From: Vitellaria paradoxa
Taxonomy: Eukaryota > Streptophyta > Magnoliopsida > Ericales > Sapotaceae
NCBI GenBank assembly: GCA_019916065.1
Contig: CM034236.1
Span: 55,146,690-55,210,689, forward strand
Direction of reading: 5' to 3'
DNA length: 64,000 nt
The notes below the pieces were generated by a model. The model worked only from the letters and a program-made list of their open reading frames with translations. It was not told the origin of the DNA and ran no database searches. Position numbers and translations under genes: made by a program. Shown here piece after piece: positions 11,897 through 23,616 of the stretch (the stretch's first letter is position 1; every line of letters starts with the position of its first letter).

Positions 11897-13732
11897 CACT
11901 ATTATAAAAATGCATCAACATCACAGCTTTTAGGCATGATGTTTCATTTTTTATCTCAGTCACAAAAGCGTGATTGATCCAGGTAAGATTGTAAGTTAAT
12001 TTTTTTCGATCACAGTTTACAACCGTGATAAAAAAACTTACAACAATCACACACTAAAAGCGTGATCTTTTATGGTAAAAACTGAGATGAAAAGAAATCT
12101 CATGTGATCTTTTATAAATTTTGATCTCACCTTTTTTGAAAAACTGTGATTAAATATAGAAAAATAATCACACTGAAAAAATGGATTAATTTTAAAAATA
12201 ATAAAAATCCACATGGCAACCTCCTATTTTGCCATCGTAGCACTGTTTGACACCTTGTCATTATAACAACCTTATATATTTTATTTTTTTTGTTTTTACT
12301 GAGAATCGAACTCGTGCCATTCCTCCGAAAATTAATATAGTTGACCACTAGTCCAAGCTATCATTTACATATACGTTTTATATATTAATATATAAAAACA
12401 AATTTTTATAATTACCAAAAAAAAAATTTTTATCACTTTTGGGGTTACTAAAAAAAATAATAAAATTATATTATTTTAATTTAATTATTTTAAGTTTTTA
12501 TAATAATTTATTATGACTTTTGTCAACCAATTAGTAGCTAAAAGTTGTAATTTTCGTGATCAATTGGTCAGAAAAAATGATAAAAAAAATTTACTTTTAT
12601 TTAATTATTTCAACTTTTTGCAATCATTCGAAATCATAACCTATATATAGTACTATGCGAATACTTAACAAATAATTTATGAATATCTACCATATTTAAT
12701 TAAAAATGATTTTAATTCTTTTTCTTATTTTCTTTTAATCTTTGTTTATAGCATATATTTAATCATGACTCACTATTTATAATTTTTTTTTCATTCTGTA
12801 TTATATTTTTAAAAATAATTAGGTCACGTTTATTTTAGTTTTAGAAAACTATTGTTCAAAACAAAATTTTTGAAAACTATTTTAAAAATTGATTTGTAGT
12901 ACAAAAAATATTTTCAATGACTAGATTCAAAAATTAGTTCTAAAAAGAAAAAAAATAAAAATTTTTATTATTTTTATTTCTAAATTTTTATCACTTCCAA
13001 CAAAATATAAAATAATGTCACTTTTAATATAATTAATATTAAAAAAACACTAAATGTTTATTAGATATTAAGTATTTAATATTTTACCTCGTTATAAGTC
13101 ATACAAATTATGAAGACTATTCCCATATATTTACTGAAAAAATAATGATTATACATTTAACGTTATTTAAATTTGATTTGGTAAATTTAGTTTTAACATT
13201 AATTTAAAAATATTTTTGTTTATTGATCTATGATTGTAGTTTTTATAGCATATTCAATTAATTAAAATTAATAAATAAATATTACAATAAAATTTATGAA
13301 ATCTAATTTAAATCATATAAAGTGATAAATAAAATTGTTTGAGAGAGATATAGAGAAAAAATAACAATATTGTCTCTTTTTTTTAATTATCTCACTTTTT
13401 TTAAGATATAATTTTTCTCACTTTTTGATTTCAGTTTTTTCTAGAGATGTTTCCACTAATCTTTTATCTCGATTTTTTCTAAAAATAGTTTAAACTAATC
13501 TTTTATCTCAGTTTTTTCTAGAGATAGTTTTCATTGATCTTTTATCTTATTTTAAATACAATCACGGTTTCAATAAAAAGTGAGATAAAAAGTAGTAAAA
13601 GTAATTTTTTATCTCAGTTTTTTAATTAGACTGAGATAAAAAGTTTAACTCACAAATCTTTATCATGCTTTTTCTAAAACCGTGATCTTTATGAATTTAT
13701 CAGTATGATCTTTATCAATTATTGTAGTAGTG
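11897..13732. mobile_element. Non-autonomous CACTA element with 3-bp target duplication
   Basis: The 1836-bp element begins CACTATTATAAAAATGCATC. Its right end, reverse-complemented, begins CACTACTACAATAATTGATA; about 16 of the first 22 positions match. It is flanked by GCA on both sides (11894-11896 and 13733-13735), the 3-bp duplication expected of CACTA/En-Spm elements. Subterminal zones carry repeated short motifs in both orientations (AAAGCGTGATC, ACCGTGATCTTTA, CTGAGATAAAAAG), as transposase-binding regions of this superfamily do. No transposase-like ORF is present, so it is a deletion derivative or de novo non-autonomous form. A tRNA-like SINE remnant lies inside (about 12180-12362). 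Confidence 0.8.
12180..12362 (-). mobile_element. Possible SINE remnant with tRNA-like head
   Basis: On the minus strand, starting near 12362, there is an A-box-like TAGCTTGGACTAGTGG and, about 35 bp later, a B-box-like GAGTTCGATTCTC. An AT-rich body follows. No flanking duplication was found, so the left end is a guess. It would be an insertion inside the CACTA element. Confidence 0.4.
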
Positions 13733-13971
13733 GCACCGCTTGGTTTGCTAAAAACTAACAAAACTTTCTGAAAATCTTTAAAAATATCTAAAACTTTTTA
13801 ACGCATTTTGGCCACCTCTTACTTCCTGAAATCTCTATGAATTTTTATATAAATCTACATATCTTAACAAATTTTTACAAACATCAATACTTTTTTTTTT
13901 ACAAACCCGAATAACTTTTTCATAAATCCTAATAACTTTATAACAAATTTCAATGAATCTGACATAAATCG

Positions 13972-14270
13972 ATGAGAACGGACTGAAAAAAACCGTTTTC
14001 ACATTTTCTTTTTCCAACTTTTTTTTGCAAAAGTTAAAAAGTTTAACAACTTTCTCAAAAATTTTAACATAAATCCGTGGGAACAGACCCAAAAAACATA
14101 TCGTCCGTTCTCACGGTTTCTCTCTCCAATTTTTTACCATGAACGTCTAAAGATTCAACAACTTTTAAAAAAATTATGACATAAATCTATAAGAACAAAC
14201 CTAAAAAATGGTTTCCACGGTTTCTCTCTCTATCTTTTTATTACAAAAGCCCAAAAGTTTTATTATTCAT
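13972..14270. repeat. Tandem repeat, three diverged units of about 96-111 bp
   Basis: Units start at about 13972, 14068 and 14179, each with ACATAAATC, then a GAGAACGGAC-like segment, then CACGGTTTCTCTCTC-like and TTCAACAACTTT-like segments. CCGTTCTCACGG also occurs at about 45588 within a related dispersed element. Confidence 0.75.
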
Positions 14271-14353
14271 TTCTAAAAAACGTCAAATACCAAAAATTTT
14301 CTTAAACTACTTTTTGTCTTTTTTTTTTTTTTACTACTTCAAACGCCACCTCT

Positions 14354-14610
14354 ATTGTTTTACGTAAAATAATAGACAAAAAAATTGTTACTATCAAAAA
14401 ATGATATCAAGATGATGAATTAGTAATTATAGACAAAGAAATTGTTTTACCCAAAATAATAGACAAAGAAAATGTAACTATCAAAAAATGTTATGAAGAC
14501 GATGTGCTAGTAATAATAGACAAAAGAAATTGTTTTGCGTAAAACAATAGACAAAGAAAATGTTACTATCAAAAAAATGTTATCAAGATGATGTACTAGT
14601 CATAATATTG
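14354..14610. repeat. Tandem repeat, three units of about 88 bp
   Basis: Units start at about 14354, 14441 and 14529 with ATTGTTTTAC, followed by AATAGACAAAGAAA, ACTATCAAAAAATG and TCAAGATGATG. The units are close in sequence, so the duplication is fairly recent. Confidence 0.8.
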
Positions 14611-17600
14611 TAAATAAATAATAATATAATCAATTTTTTATTTCACAGTAATAGGCTCAAACTTAATAGAATTTTTTATAATATTTTCATCCCGTTTGAA
14701 AGTTAAATTTTTAGTAAGTTTTCATAATTCTTTTTAAAAAAAGTTGGTAGGTAAAAATTTTTGTGTATTTTGTAAATTAAATAGAATTTTTTTGTAATTT
14801 TTGATAACTTTTAAGTGTTTGGTAAAATAAATATAAATTTTTAATAACTTTTGACAAATTTTTAGTGTTTAGTAAAAATTTTAAAAAATTTTGAATTGGG
14901 TTAAAATGAAATGACCATTATATCTCCACTAACTCAACAAAAGTTGGTATTTTGACAACTTGTTAACTTAGCAAAAATGACAACTTTTGATGTTTTCTCA
15001 AACACTAAAAATTATTATTATTTTATTCTTTTTTACTCCTCCAAACAGACCTCTCTGTTAACATTGCACAACAAACAATTCGAATTTCATTGAAATAGTT
15101 GAGAATATTTAAAACTATTCGATTGTGAGAGGCTAATATAAAAATATATGCTTTATCTTTGAATTATTAAAAAATATATATATTTTTATTTTAGTGGGTA
15201 ATAATTCGAAAAAGGATATATTTTTATATTTTTATAAATGAAAAGTTCACTTTTAGCAAAGTCAAACATTTTTGTTAAGTTTAGCTTAGTATGTTAGATA
15301 CTTTACCTTTTATAAATATTATTTTGAAAATTGTATATTGCTCGATTTCCTACCAACTTTACCACAAAGGAGAGGGTAAAAAGTTGCATTTGATAAACTT
15401 GATGCAGAGTCTATATAAGGATCAATTATATTACCCTAAACAGTTTTAGGTGGAGTTTGAAATTTTTAAAAATTAAAAAAAAAAGTTAATGATTCATAAA
15501 ATTTAATTGGAGGAAATTAAGGAATTTTGAAATTTTTTTAAAGAAATTTAGTAATCCAAACGATGCTTTAATTTCATTTCCACATTTTAAGAAAAATTAA
15601 AATTAAAAATTTATATTATGGAGAGTTATAAATTTTTATTTTTATTTTTATTTTTTTGGTAAGTGTGGATGAAACACTCCCATGGGCGCGTCGGAGTTCG
15701 AATTAAGTATTTTGCTTCAAAGTGTACTATTAAAACTTAAACCCGTAATATATTCCCATTTTCGCTCGCATAGCCTATTGGGCTTGAAGGGTTGTAGGCT
15801 GCGTTTGGAGCAGCAAGAAATAGAAAAAGAATGTAACCTTTGTTAAGTTGGATGTTTGATAAAACATCAATTTTTGTTAAATCAATTGGGTTATAATGGG
15901 CATTTCATTTTAAGTTAACTTAAAAAATTATTAAAATTTTTGCCAAGCACTTAAAATTAAATTGTCGAAAGTTACTAAAATTTTTATTTACTTTACCAAG
16001 TATTCAAAAATTACTAAAAATTTCTTTTTATTTTACTAAACACCCAAAAAAATTACTAAAAGTTTATATTTATTTTACTAAATATACAAAAAGTTTCACC
16101 AACTAAGTTTGCTAAAAAATTACCATAAATTTTATTTGTTGACCCGGAATCCTACTAGTTCATTGCAGCCCTCAGCAGCGTAATCAATGAAAATTACCAT
16201 AAGTTACTAAAAATTTCGCTATCAAGCCTTACTTTAAAATTCATTAATTTTAGATTACATTTAGGAGACATTACTTAAAAATAAAAAAAGTCATTTTTTT
16301 GTGTCGGATAATTTTTTTCATCAGTAGTACGAAAAATAAAAAATATTTTTCCACTAATTTTTTATTTTTATTTTTAAACATATTATTCACATTTTAAAAA
16401 ATTCAAATTTCAAATATGTGTAACAAATTAATCCCTTATATATATTTTAATTCAATTTAATAACAAATTCATTGATTAGAAATTTTTACGTATTGATTAT
16501 TATTATTATTATTATTATTTTAAAAATATGATAAGAAAACTTACTAAATCGACGGTAAATTTTGAGGCCTTGACCCACTAGGCATGCACGGGATAACGTT
16601 AAAATATACAATTAACTTTTTTTTTTTTTTATGTCTACAATAAACTAACACTCTATTTAAAATCATGAATTTGATGGGGCTTAATTTGATTTGATGAGCA
16701 TTCTTACCAATTTTTATATTTAGAATTAAAATAATATTTTATTAATTAGATTTGATTTAATTTCATAATTTAAATTTTAAGATTTCTATATCATTTGAAA
16801 TAAATTTTAAATAATAAAATTTGATGAGAATTCATTATTTTCTTAATCTATTTAAGTAAATAAGTAAATTTATCCTCATATATCATATTTACTATATTTT
16901 TTATTTCTTATTAATACGGTCAAATTTGGTATTTCTGTTAAATCAAATTAATTAAATTCTTAAATTTAAGATATGTTCCAAATACAAAATCTTATTTTAA
17001 AATCAAATCAATTATAGGAGAGAAATATTTTCAAATAAAATGTAATTTATTAAGCGATCAATAAATATATGTCATGTAATAAAATATTATATTTTAATAA
17101 AATTATGCATAAAAAATGAAAAACATGATATATTTTTACTGACCTTTAATGGAGTTCCAGAATGCCATTAACAAATGCAATTAACTAAATAACATTTTTC
17201 CCCTCATAAATTCAAAGTGAGTGAATTATATAGTTACAACTGCTGGGAATGATGATTAATTTAGTATCCATTTAGCAAGGATTAGCTAATTGTTAACTTT
17301 TACTTGATTTTTTTCTAAAATAATTAAAATTATTTTTTTGTATTTTAAATTTTTTTAAACTATGAAGGATAAAAATATTAAATTAACAAAAAAAATTAAA
17401 AAAATTATCTACTAAAAGTTTAATTTTTTCCCTTCTCAAGCATTAAAATAAATCAACTTTTTAGTAATTGCTTAAAAAAAAAAAAAAAAAACTAACACTT
17501 TTGCTTCCAATCTCAGCCTTGAGCTTCTTGTTGGGGGAACGTATGAAATTAATTTTCTCATGGGTTTAAATAGTTAACGCGGTCAGACTTGTTTTGGGCA

Positions 17601-17800
17601 CCGAGGCGTCGCCGCGTGGGACTGGACGGCCTGATGGTTTGGAAACAGCGGGGTTGTGTATTTTTCAGAATTCGGCGGCCTAGAATCAATGCAAAATTAC
17701 CAAAACGATTAAAGTCGGACCCAGTTGTTACAGTTTTGCCGCAACTAGCCCTGGTCTTAAAATTCCCAAAATTCAATTATATCAAACTCTGACGTAAACT

Positions 17801-18365
17801 GCCCATATATATTCAGGCCCCAAGAAAGATCGTCAACCTCCAATCTAACGCCATTTTCATTCTCTTTATCTCAAACAGTGCACAGCAAAACACAGACCCT
17901 CCAACTGATCCATCTTCTTCCAACCTCCTTCACACACATATACATAGATGTATGTATGTATGTGCTTATAACAAACCACAGAATTCCAAGGCTCTAATTT
18001 AAGCAACCAAAAGATTAGCTCAAAGCCTTTTGTCGCTGGCAGGTAACTGTCGACCCTTAAATCTTGCATCCAAATCTCAAATCCCCCCCTCCCCCAAAAG
18101 ACTTCTCACAGTTAGGTCAGATTTCAACCTCTTCCGTATCAAATTTCTTTTGAAATCTGTATTTTTGACGTGATTTTCGTCTTTCTTTTCAGATGTAAAG
18201 TCCATTCTCCTTTGAAATTTTCAAAGGGGCTATGAGTTCTCTGAACTGCTCTGCCTCTGTTTCCTCCGTTTCTTGCTTCGAACTGAATTTACGGGCAGGT
18301 TAAATTCTAAATTCATGGGTCTTGAAAGTTGTTTATGTTGAGTTCCCCATTTCGATTTTGCGATT
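17801..18365 (+). promoter_or_regulatory. 5' leader of the DUF1666 gene with a possible 5' UTR intron
   Basis: A CATATATATTCAG element (about 17803-17815) could be the TATA region. Downstream, CTGGCAG|GTAACT at 18043 and a pyrimidine-rich CTTTTCAG ending at 18192 would form a clean 150-nt 5' UTR intron. Several ATGs precede the main start (a GTATGTATGTATG cluster at about 17947-17963, and the uORFs at 18232 and 18315). Boundaries are inferred; transcript data would decide. Confidence 0.45.
18232..18303 (+). promoter_or_regulatory. Upstream ORF (23 codons) in the DUF1666 leader
   Basis: ATG at 18232 opens a short ORF starting MSSLNCSASV and ending in TAA at 18301-18303, 62 nt before the main ATG. 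A second tiny uORF, ATG at 18315 to TGA at 18341 (8 codons), follows. Both would be read by scanning ribosomes if the leader is included in the mRNA and could reduce translation of the main frame. I do not recognise the peptide as a known conserved uORF. Confidence 0.45.
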
Positions 18366-21300
18366 ATGGGTTCTACTGTACAGTTCTTTTACCAGAAATT
18401 GGTTGCCTTTGCCGACATTTTCTGGTTCTCTGTCTCCACCTACTTCCTTCCCCTGTTCGGTTCCTTTAGGACATGCCTTTTCAGGTATTCAAAAAGCTCG
18501 GTCTTTTTTTCCTTTTCCTTTTCGTTTTTTTTTTCCCCGGTAGCGAAAAAGATTAGTACCTTTTTTTAATTTTATTTTTATGTTATTCTAATTGATTTAT
18601 TTATTTATTTTTTTAATTACAGATTCAAAAGAAGTGAGAGCTCTTCGGAGGCCAATTCAAATCATTCCGGCATTCCTTCCGAAGAAAACAGTAAAAAAGA
18701 CTCAAACCCGATAGAGCCAAAGACAGAGTTACAACCACAGATAGACACAGAGGTCGAAGCCAAACGAGATTTGTTCAATTTTACTGATGGGTTTGGCGAA
18801 GATGAGACATCCGAGTTCTGTTTCAAATTTAGGTTTCAAACTTATGAAGAATTCATTAGAAGCGGGAGAGAAAATGGAGATTTTATCAGCTTTAAAGCCT
18901 CCCCAGAAACGAGTACAGATAAGTTCATGCCTCTTAATGGTTATAGTGATGAAGATATTGATTTCATGCAAATTGATTCTGAACCAAAAGCTTCCCAAGG
19001 AGAAGTGCCGGATGACTCAACAAAAGGTTTATGTACTGATGTAGTCGAGAAAATTGAGAGAATGGCATTCGCAGAAGACAAGGGAAAGCAAGTTGATGCT
19101 GGTGGTGATCAAAATGCTTCTGATGATATTCATCTTCACTCTGAAAAGGACTCCTTTGATTTGGATTCTGACTCGGGGTCGATGAGTTCGAGTCCTCTGC
19201 GCTCAATTGTGAATCGTTTAATCGATTCTTATAGTGATGGCTTTCTATCAGATGAAGATTTTGGGGGAGAATTTGAGATTGACGATTCGATTGATCTAGA
19301 AAGAAAGAAGGTGGAATTAAATGAGGAAATGTCAGATTTAGATGAAAACCATTTAGATGATTTCAGTGAGGAACAAACGGACGATAGCTTAGGCGGAGAA
19401 GACACCTACACCCTGGAAGAGCTTAGAAAATTAGAAGAGGTCCATTTGCAAAATGTAGGGAAGTTGAATTCAAATTTTCTATCCGAGAAAGATTTTCACG
19501 AGGAGAAAGACAATTCCAAGCACGGTCACAATGATAAACCTGTAGAGACAACACATGATTCGGGAAAAGTCAATTCAAAGAATGCATCTGAGTGGGGGGA
19601 TTCGGACGATTCAAACAAGTTAGAATCGCTGTGGGAACATCAAGAATTGATTGAACAGTTGAAGATGGAGCTGAAAAAGGTCAGGGCCACAGGGCTGCCC
19701 ACCATCCTAGAAGAATCAGAGTCTCCGAAGATAGCAGACGATTTGAGGCCCTGGAAGATCGATGAGAAGTTCCTTCATGCAGACCGAATGGACAACCTTC
19801 ACAAGTTCTACAAGAGCTACAGAGAGAGAATGCGAAAATTCGATATCTTGAATTACCAAAAGATGTATGCAATAGGTCAGTAGCCTTGACTCCTTCCCTA
19901 AATTCCATTGTTTATTTTTTATTTTCCAGTGTAATTAAAACAAAATTATTTTTTTCCCTTCCGAAAAAGCATTTTTTTTTCTCCTGGTTTCTATTGTTAT
20001 GCTCAAGATTGTAAGTTAAAACTGGCCTGTTCAATATTATCAATTGGTAATCCCAGTTATCTGAACCAATTGGCATGAATAACAACCTGCCTTTCATAAT
20101 TAAGAAGGTAGACCCATGGAATCTGGTTGGTTGGATTAGCAGGAGCATGAAAAACATGAAAATGGTTCAGATCACAAGCATTAGAATGATGATAAACCGG
20201 ATTTGGTTGTAGTAATGCCACATGTGATGTATATGGTTTTCTACTGCTGAGTTGTTTATTTTATTTAAGTCATTCAACTGAAAGAATATGGTAGGGAGTA
20301 TATTGCACATAGAGCTAACCCAATTTCTCTTTGCTTGGGTGAAAACATTCTTACTAGTCAAGGGTCATGTTCACAGAACTAATGCGATCCAACCTAAATT
20401 TTTCATATTGTCCTCCTTTACATTGAAATAATATATTTTTATTAGCGAGTAGCCCCACCTAACTTCTATGGTTTTCTTATCCTAAATTAATCTACATTTA
20501 CAAAGGTGGCTCCACGAAATCTTTCTGGTCATCCATTTCTTTATGTGAACGTACTTTTCTTTATGTTACCGCACAATCTAAGGAAAGCGTCGTATAATCT
20601 TGAGATTCACAATTACTTTTTAAATATGATCGACGCATATGGGTAACCTGTTACATCTTTTGTCTATCATCTTATTTGATTACAAGATAATATGGTATTT
20701 TACTCCACCCCCGTGTTTGGTGACCATCCACAGGTTTTTTGCAGTTGAAGGACCCACTTCAGTCAATCTCATTGGGCCAGAAATCTTCCGTCCCATCCAT
20801 TTTAAGCCTCTGCAAACGCAAAAAAGTTGGAAGTGTTGACCCAACAATGAGGTTTGTAAGAGAATTACAGAGCGATTTAGAAGTTGTATATGTTGGACAG
20901 ATGTGCCTTTCTTGGGAAATCCTTCACTGGCAATATGGGAAGGCGTTGGAACTATGGGAATCTGACTCTCGCGGAATACGTCAATATAATGAAGTTGCTG
21001 GAGAATTTCAGCAGTTTCAAGTGCTCGTGCAGAGGTTTATAGAGGATGAGCCTTTCCAAGGTCCAAGAGTTCAGAATTTCGTCAAGAGCCGATGCGTTCT
21101 TCGGAATCTTCTTCAAGTTCCTCATCTAAGAGGTAGGAACCTTGGAAACTTTACAAGCTTTTAATTGAATTAACTTTATGTAGAGAAAATGGCATGTAAA
21201 TTCGGTGGTTGTATTTACAACTACTTGCACTGTCCCAGTAAAAGCTAAGTGGGGTCCTAGAGATTGATAGTTCATCGGTGTTCATTTCTTAAGTCGGTGG

Positions 21301-21961
21301 CAAGTATTATGATACCAAAAGTTTAAAAAGTACACCCCTGAAGCTTAATTGTCTGCATGCAGTGGACAGTACAAAGGACAGAAAGAAGGCAATTAAAAGA
21401 AGAGAGAGAGGTGACTATGCAATCACGAGCGATATGCTAGTAGAGATCATGGAAGAGTCCATAAGAATTTTTTGGCGCTTTGTCCGAGCGGATAGGGATT
21501 GTAGTAATGTGACTGCGAAGTGTCGAAGGCCTCATGTAGAACTACAGGACCCTGCAGACTCTGACCTTTTAATAGAGGTCCGAACAACTCTTCAAAAGGT
21601 TGGCTTTCAACATCTATATTGGTGGATGTGCGTTCTGCAATTTTCCTGTTAATTTTGTACTGAGAATTTAGTCTTAATTTCTTCCTTTATTTGCATGCAG
21701 AAGGAGAAGAAGCTTAAAGACCTGCTGAGGGCCGGAAATTGCATACTGAAACGGTTCCAAAAGTGTCAAGAAGATGATTCAGATTCAGACCAAGTTCTTT
21801 ATTTCTTCTCTCAAGTGGATATGAAATTAGTTTCGAGGGCCCTAAACATGTCTAGACTAACAACAGAACAACTACTCTGGTGTCGCAACAAATTAAGCAA
21901 GATTAGTTTCGTGAACAGAAAGATACATGTAGAGCCCTCATTTTTGCTCTTTCCCTGTTGA
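18366..21961 (+). CDS. DUF1666 / ribosomal protein L34Ae-like protein
   Basis: Five coding exons: 18366-18484, 18623-19875, 20734-21132, 21363-21598 and 21701-21961. All have GT-AG borders and agreeing phases; the product has 755 residues. Residues 1-40 form a hydrophobic stretch (FWFSVSTYFLPLF), likely a membrane anchor or signal anchor. Residues 41 to about 360 are acidic, low in complexity and probably disordered. From about 370 to the end runs the conserved plant DUF1666 region, with landmarks HKFYKSYRERMRKFD, CLSWEILHWQYGKALELW, LVQRFIEDEPFQGPRVQNF and EQLLWCRNKL. Databases often name this family 'ribosomal protein L34Ae', but nothing here resembles a ribosomal protein. Molecular role unknown. 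The start at 18366 is chosen because it gives the hydrophobic N-terminus and the right splice phase. Confidence 0.88.
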
Positions 21962-22180
21962 TAATGTAAAAAACCCATTTGATCTGTCATGTGCCATTCA
22001 CACCTAGCTAGATCATGTTACATGAGAGGATGGGATTTAGAAATTTTACTGTGTTAATTTGGGTAATTGCTTAACACCAACTTGCATGCTTTGGCAGCTG
22101 GGATTCTGGGATGGTAAAGTTAGTCTAATTCTAGTAGAAAGTGTTGTTGGATCATCTTTAGTAGGCTAAAACAAGACTAA

Positions 22181-22347
22181 GGGCCCGTTTGGTTTGCCAT
22201 TTTTTGCTGAAAATCTCCAAAAATTTCTATAAATCTCTGTTAACTTTATATCACATCAACTTTTTCTCTCACTGCACGCATTACGAAATCTCTCCAAACC
22301 ACAATTTATCTCAATTTATCTCATTTTTTCTTACTCCAAACAAACCC
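22181..22347. mobile_element. MITE family A, full-length copy with TAA duplication
   Basis: 167 bp flanked by TAA (22178-22180, 22348-22350). Termini are GGGCCCGTTTGG and CCAAACAAACCC. The core TCTCACTGCACGCATTACGA is shared almost exactly with 36970-37137. The TWA duplication and short G-rich terminal repeats indicate a Tourist/PIF-Harbinger-like MITE. Confidence 0.85.
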
Positions 22348-22844
22348 TAAATATGGGTAACTGGATGGAGAACATTACGGAAGAAAGGATCTAATTTTGC
22401 TTCCAGTTTGAGTTCATGAGAATTGAACACGCGACTTTGGCACCGTTTTTGGTTCATCTGAACAGACAAGGTGACCATTATAAGAAAGCTCAGTGTATGG
22501 CTTTTGAGTTTGAGTGAACTAATCGAATATTAATCATGCAAGTAAGATGCTTAACTATGACTTATTGATGATGTTCCACTGAATATATAATTCATATATT
22601 TTTTCTTGACAATGTTATCTGATCAACTTGTCACATTCACATTCTCATAAAGAACTTTTAATTAATTCCCGTCCTTCGAAGGAAAATATATATATATATA
22701 TATATATATGGTGGGAAGGAACAATTAGAGAAGAACACCCACCTAACCATTACCAAATATCAACATCTGCATATATTCCTCTTGTAGTGGAGGGAGATAT
22801 ATAATCTATGTGCAAGTTGATTTTAGAATGTTTGCGAGTATAAG

Positions 22845-22977
22845 TACGTTTGGCGTATTAATTTTTATTGAAAATATTTAAAAATATTTAAAAACTTTTA
22901 AAAGTAATTATTTTTTATTTTATCGTATGAATTACGAAATTACAATTTATCTCATTTTCTGTTATTCTAAACACACA
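22845..22977 (-). mobile_element. MITE family A copy
   Basis: Begins ACGTTTGGCGTATTAATTTT and ends TCTCATTTTCTGTTATTCT-AAACACAC. The core is TATCGTATGAATTACGAAAT. Borders are approximate. Confidence 0.65.
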
Positions 22978-23616
22978 CCATGTGAGAGAGAGAGAGAGAG
23001 AGAGGTGGGATAGTAGTACGTTTGTGTAGGCATTGATCCAAAAGCTTTCAAGTTTGAGTTGTTGCCTTTTTGGCTGCTAGCTTTTGTGTTTTCTTCCAAA
23101 AAAAACTAGCTAGTATTTATTATGGTGTAAACCCCGTTACGAAGGAGAAAAAAAAAAAGCAAAAAAAAATTATTATGGTGTAAACAGGTGGAAAGGTGAT
23201 TCCCATAACCCACGCTTTGGAAATGAGAGACAATTTGGTTGTCATCAGTGGTTTCTCAGCAGCCAAAAAGTCCTTGTTGGAGAGCTTTGTTTTCTTTCTG
23301 CGTGTTGAAAAAAAAAAAAAAAAAAATTGTCGGCAAGATCTCCCACGTAAGGTAATAATAATAATGTCTATGAATTACAATCACAGATGATGTTATCCCG
23401 TGACATTGATTTTGTGAGTCATTAAATTAAAATTAAATAAATTATAATAAATTTAATTTTAAAATTTTAAGTAAATAAATTTAAAAATTTTAAATAAAAA
23501 CTTTTAAATTTATTTTTATTACAAAACGTCCAATTTTAATCTAATAACCCATAAAGACGATGTTATTGCGCTAACGTCACTCCCCTTGTTCATTTCGTGT
23601 AGGGTCTACTGCAAAG

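Larger units (their letters stand above)
2448..17800. other. Repeat-rich intergenic region between MYB and the DUF1666 gene
   Basis: About 15 kb with no supported protein gene; the ORFs present are short, unrelated to families I know and lie in AT-rich repeats. Bounded elements are listed separately: MITE family A copies, a hAT element (4003-4478), a Tourist-like copy (10088-10221), a CACTA element (11897-13732) and tandem arrays (13972-14610). Around 2751-2877 another MITE-like unit begins GGGTGCC and ends with its complement. A dispersed repeat occupies 14660-15050 and, inverted, 15800-16250. An anonymous GC-richer patch lies at 5180-5460. TA microsatellites lie at 4911-4933 and 5143-5159, and a TTA run near 16498-16520. 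The remainder is anonymous AT-rich DNA. Confidence 0.7.

Noticed and set aside
13835..14092. 85-codon minus-strand ORF
   Set aside because: Falls in the AT-rich tandem repeat; Lys/Phe/Ile composition is what such sequence gives by chance.
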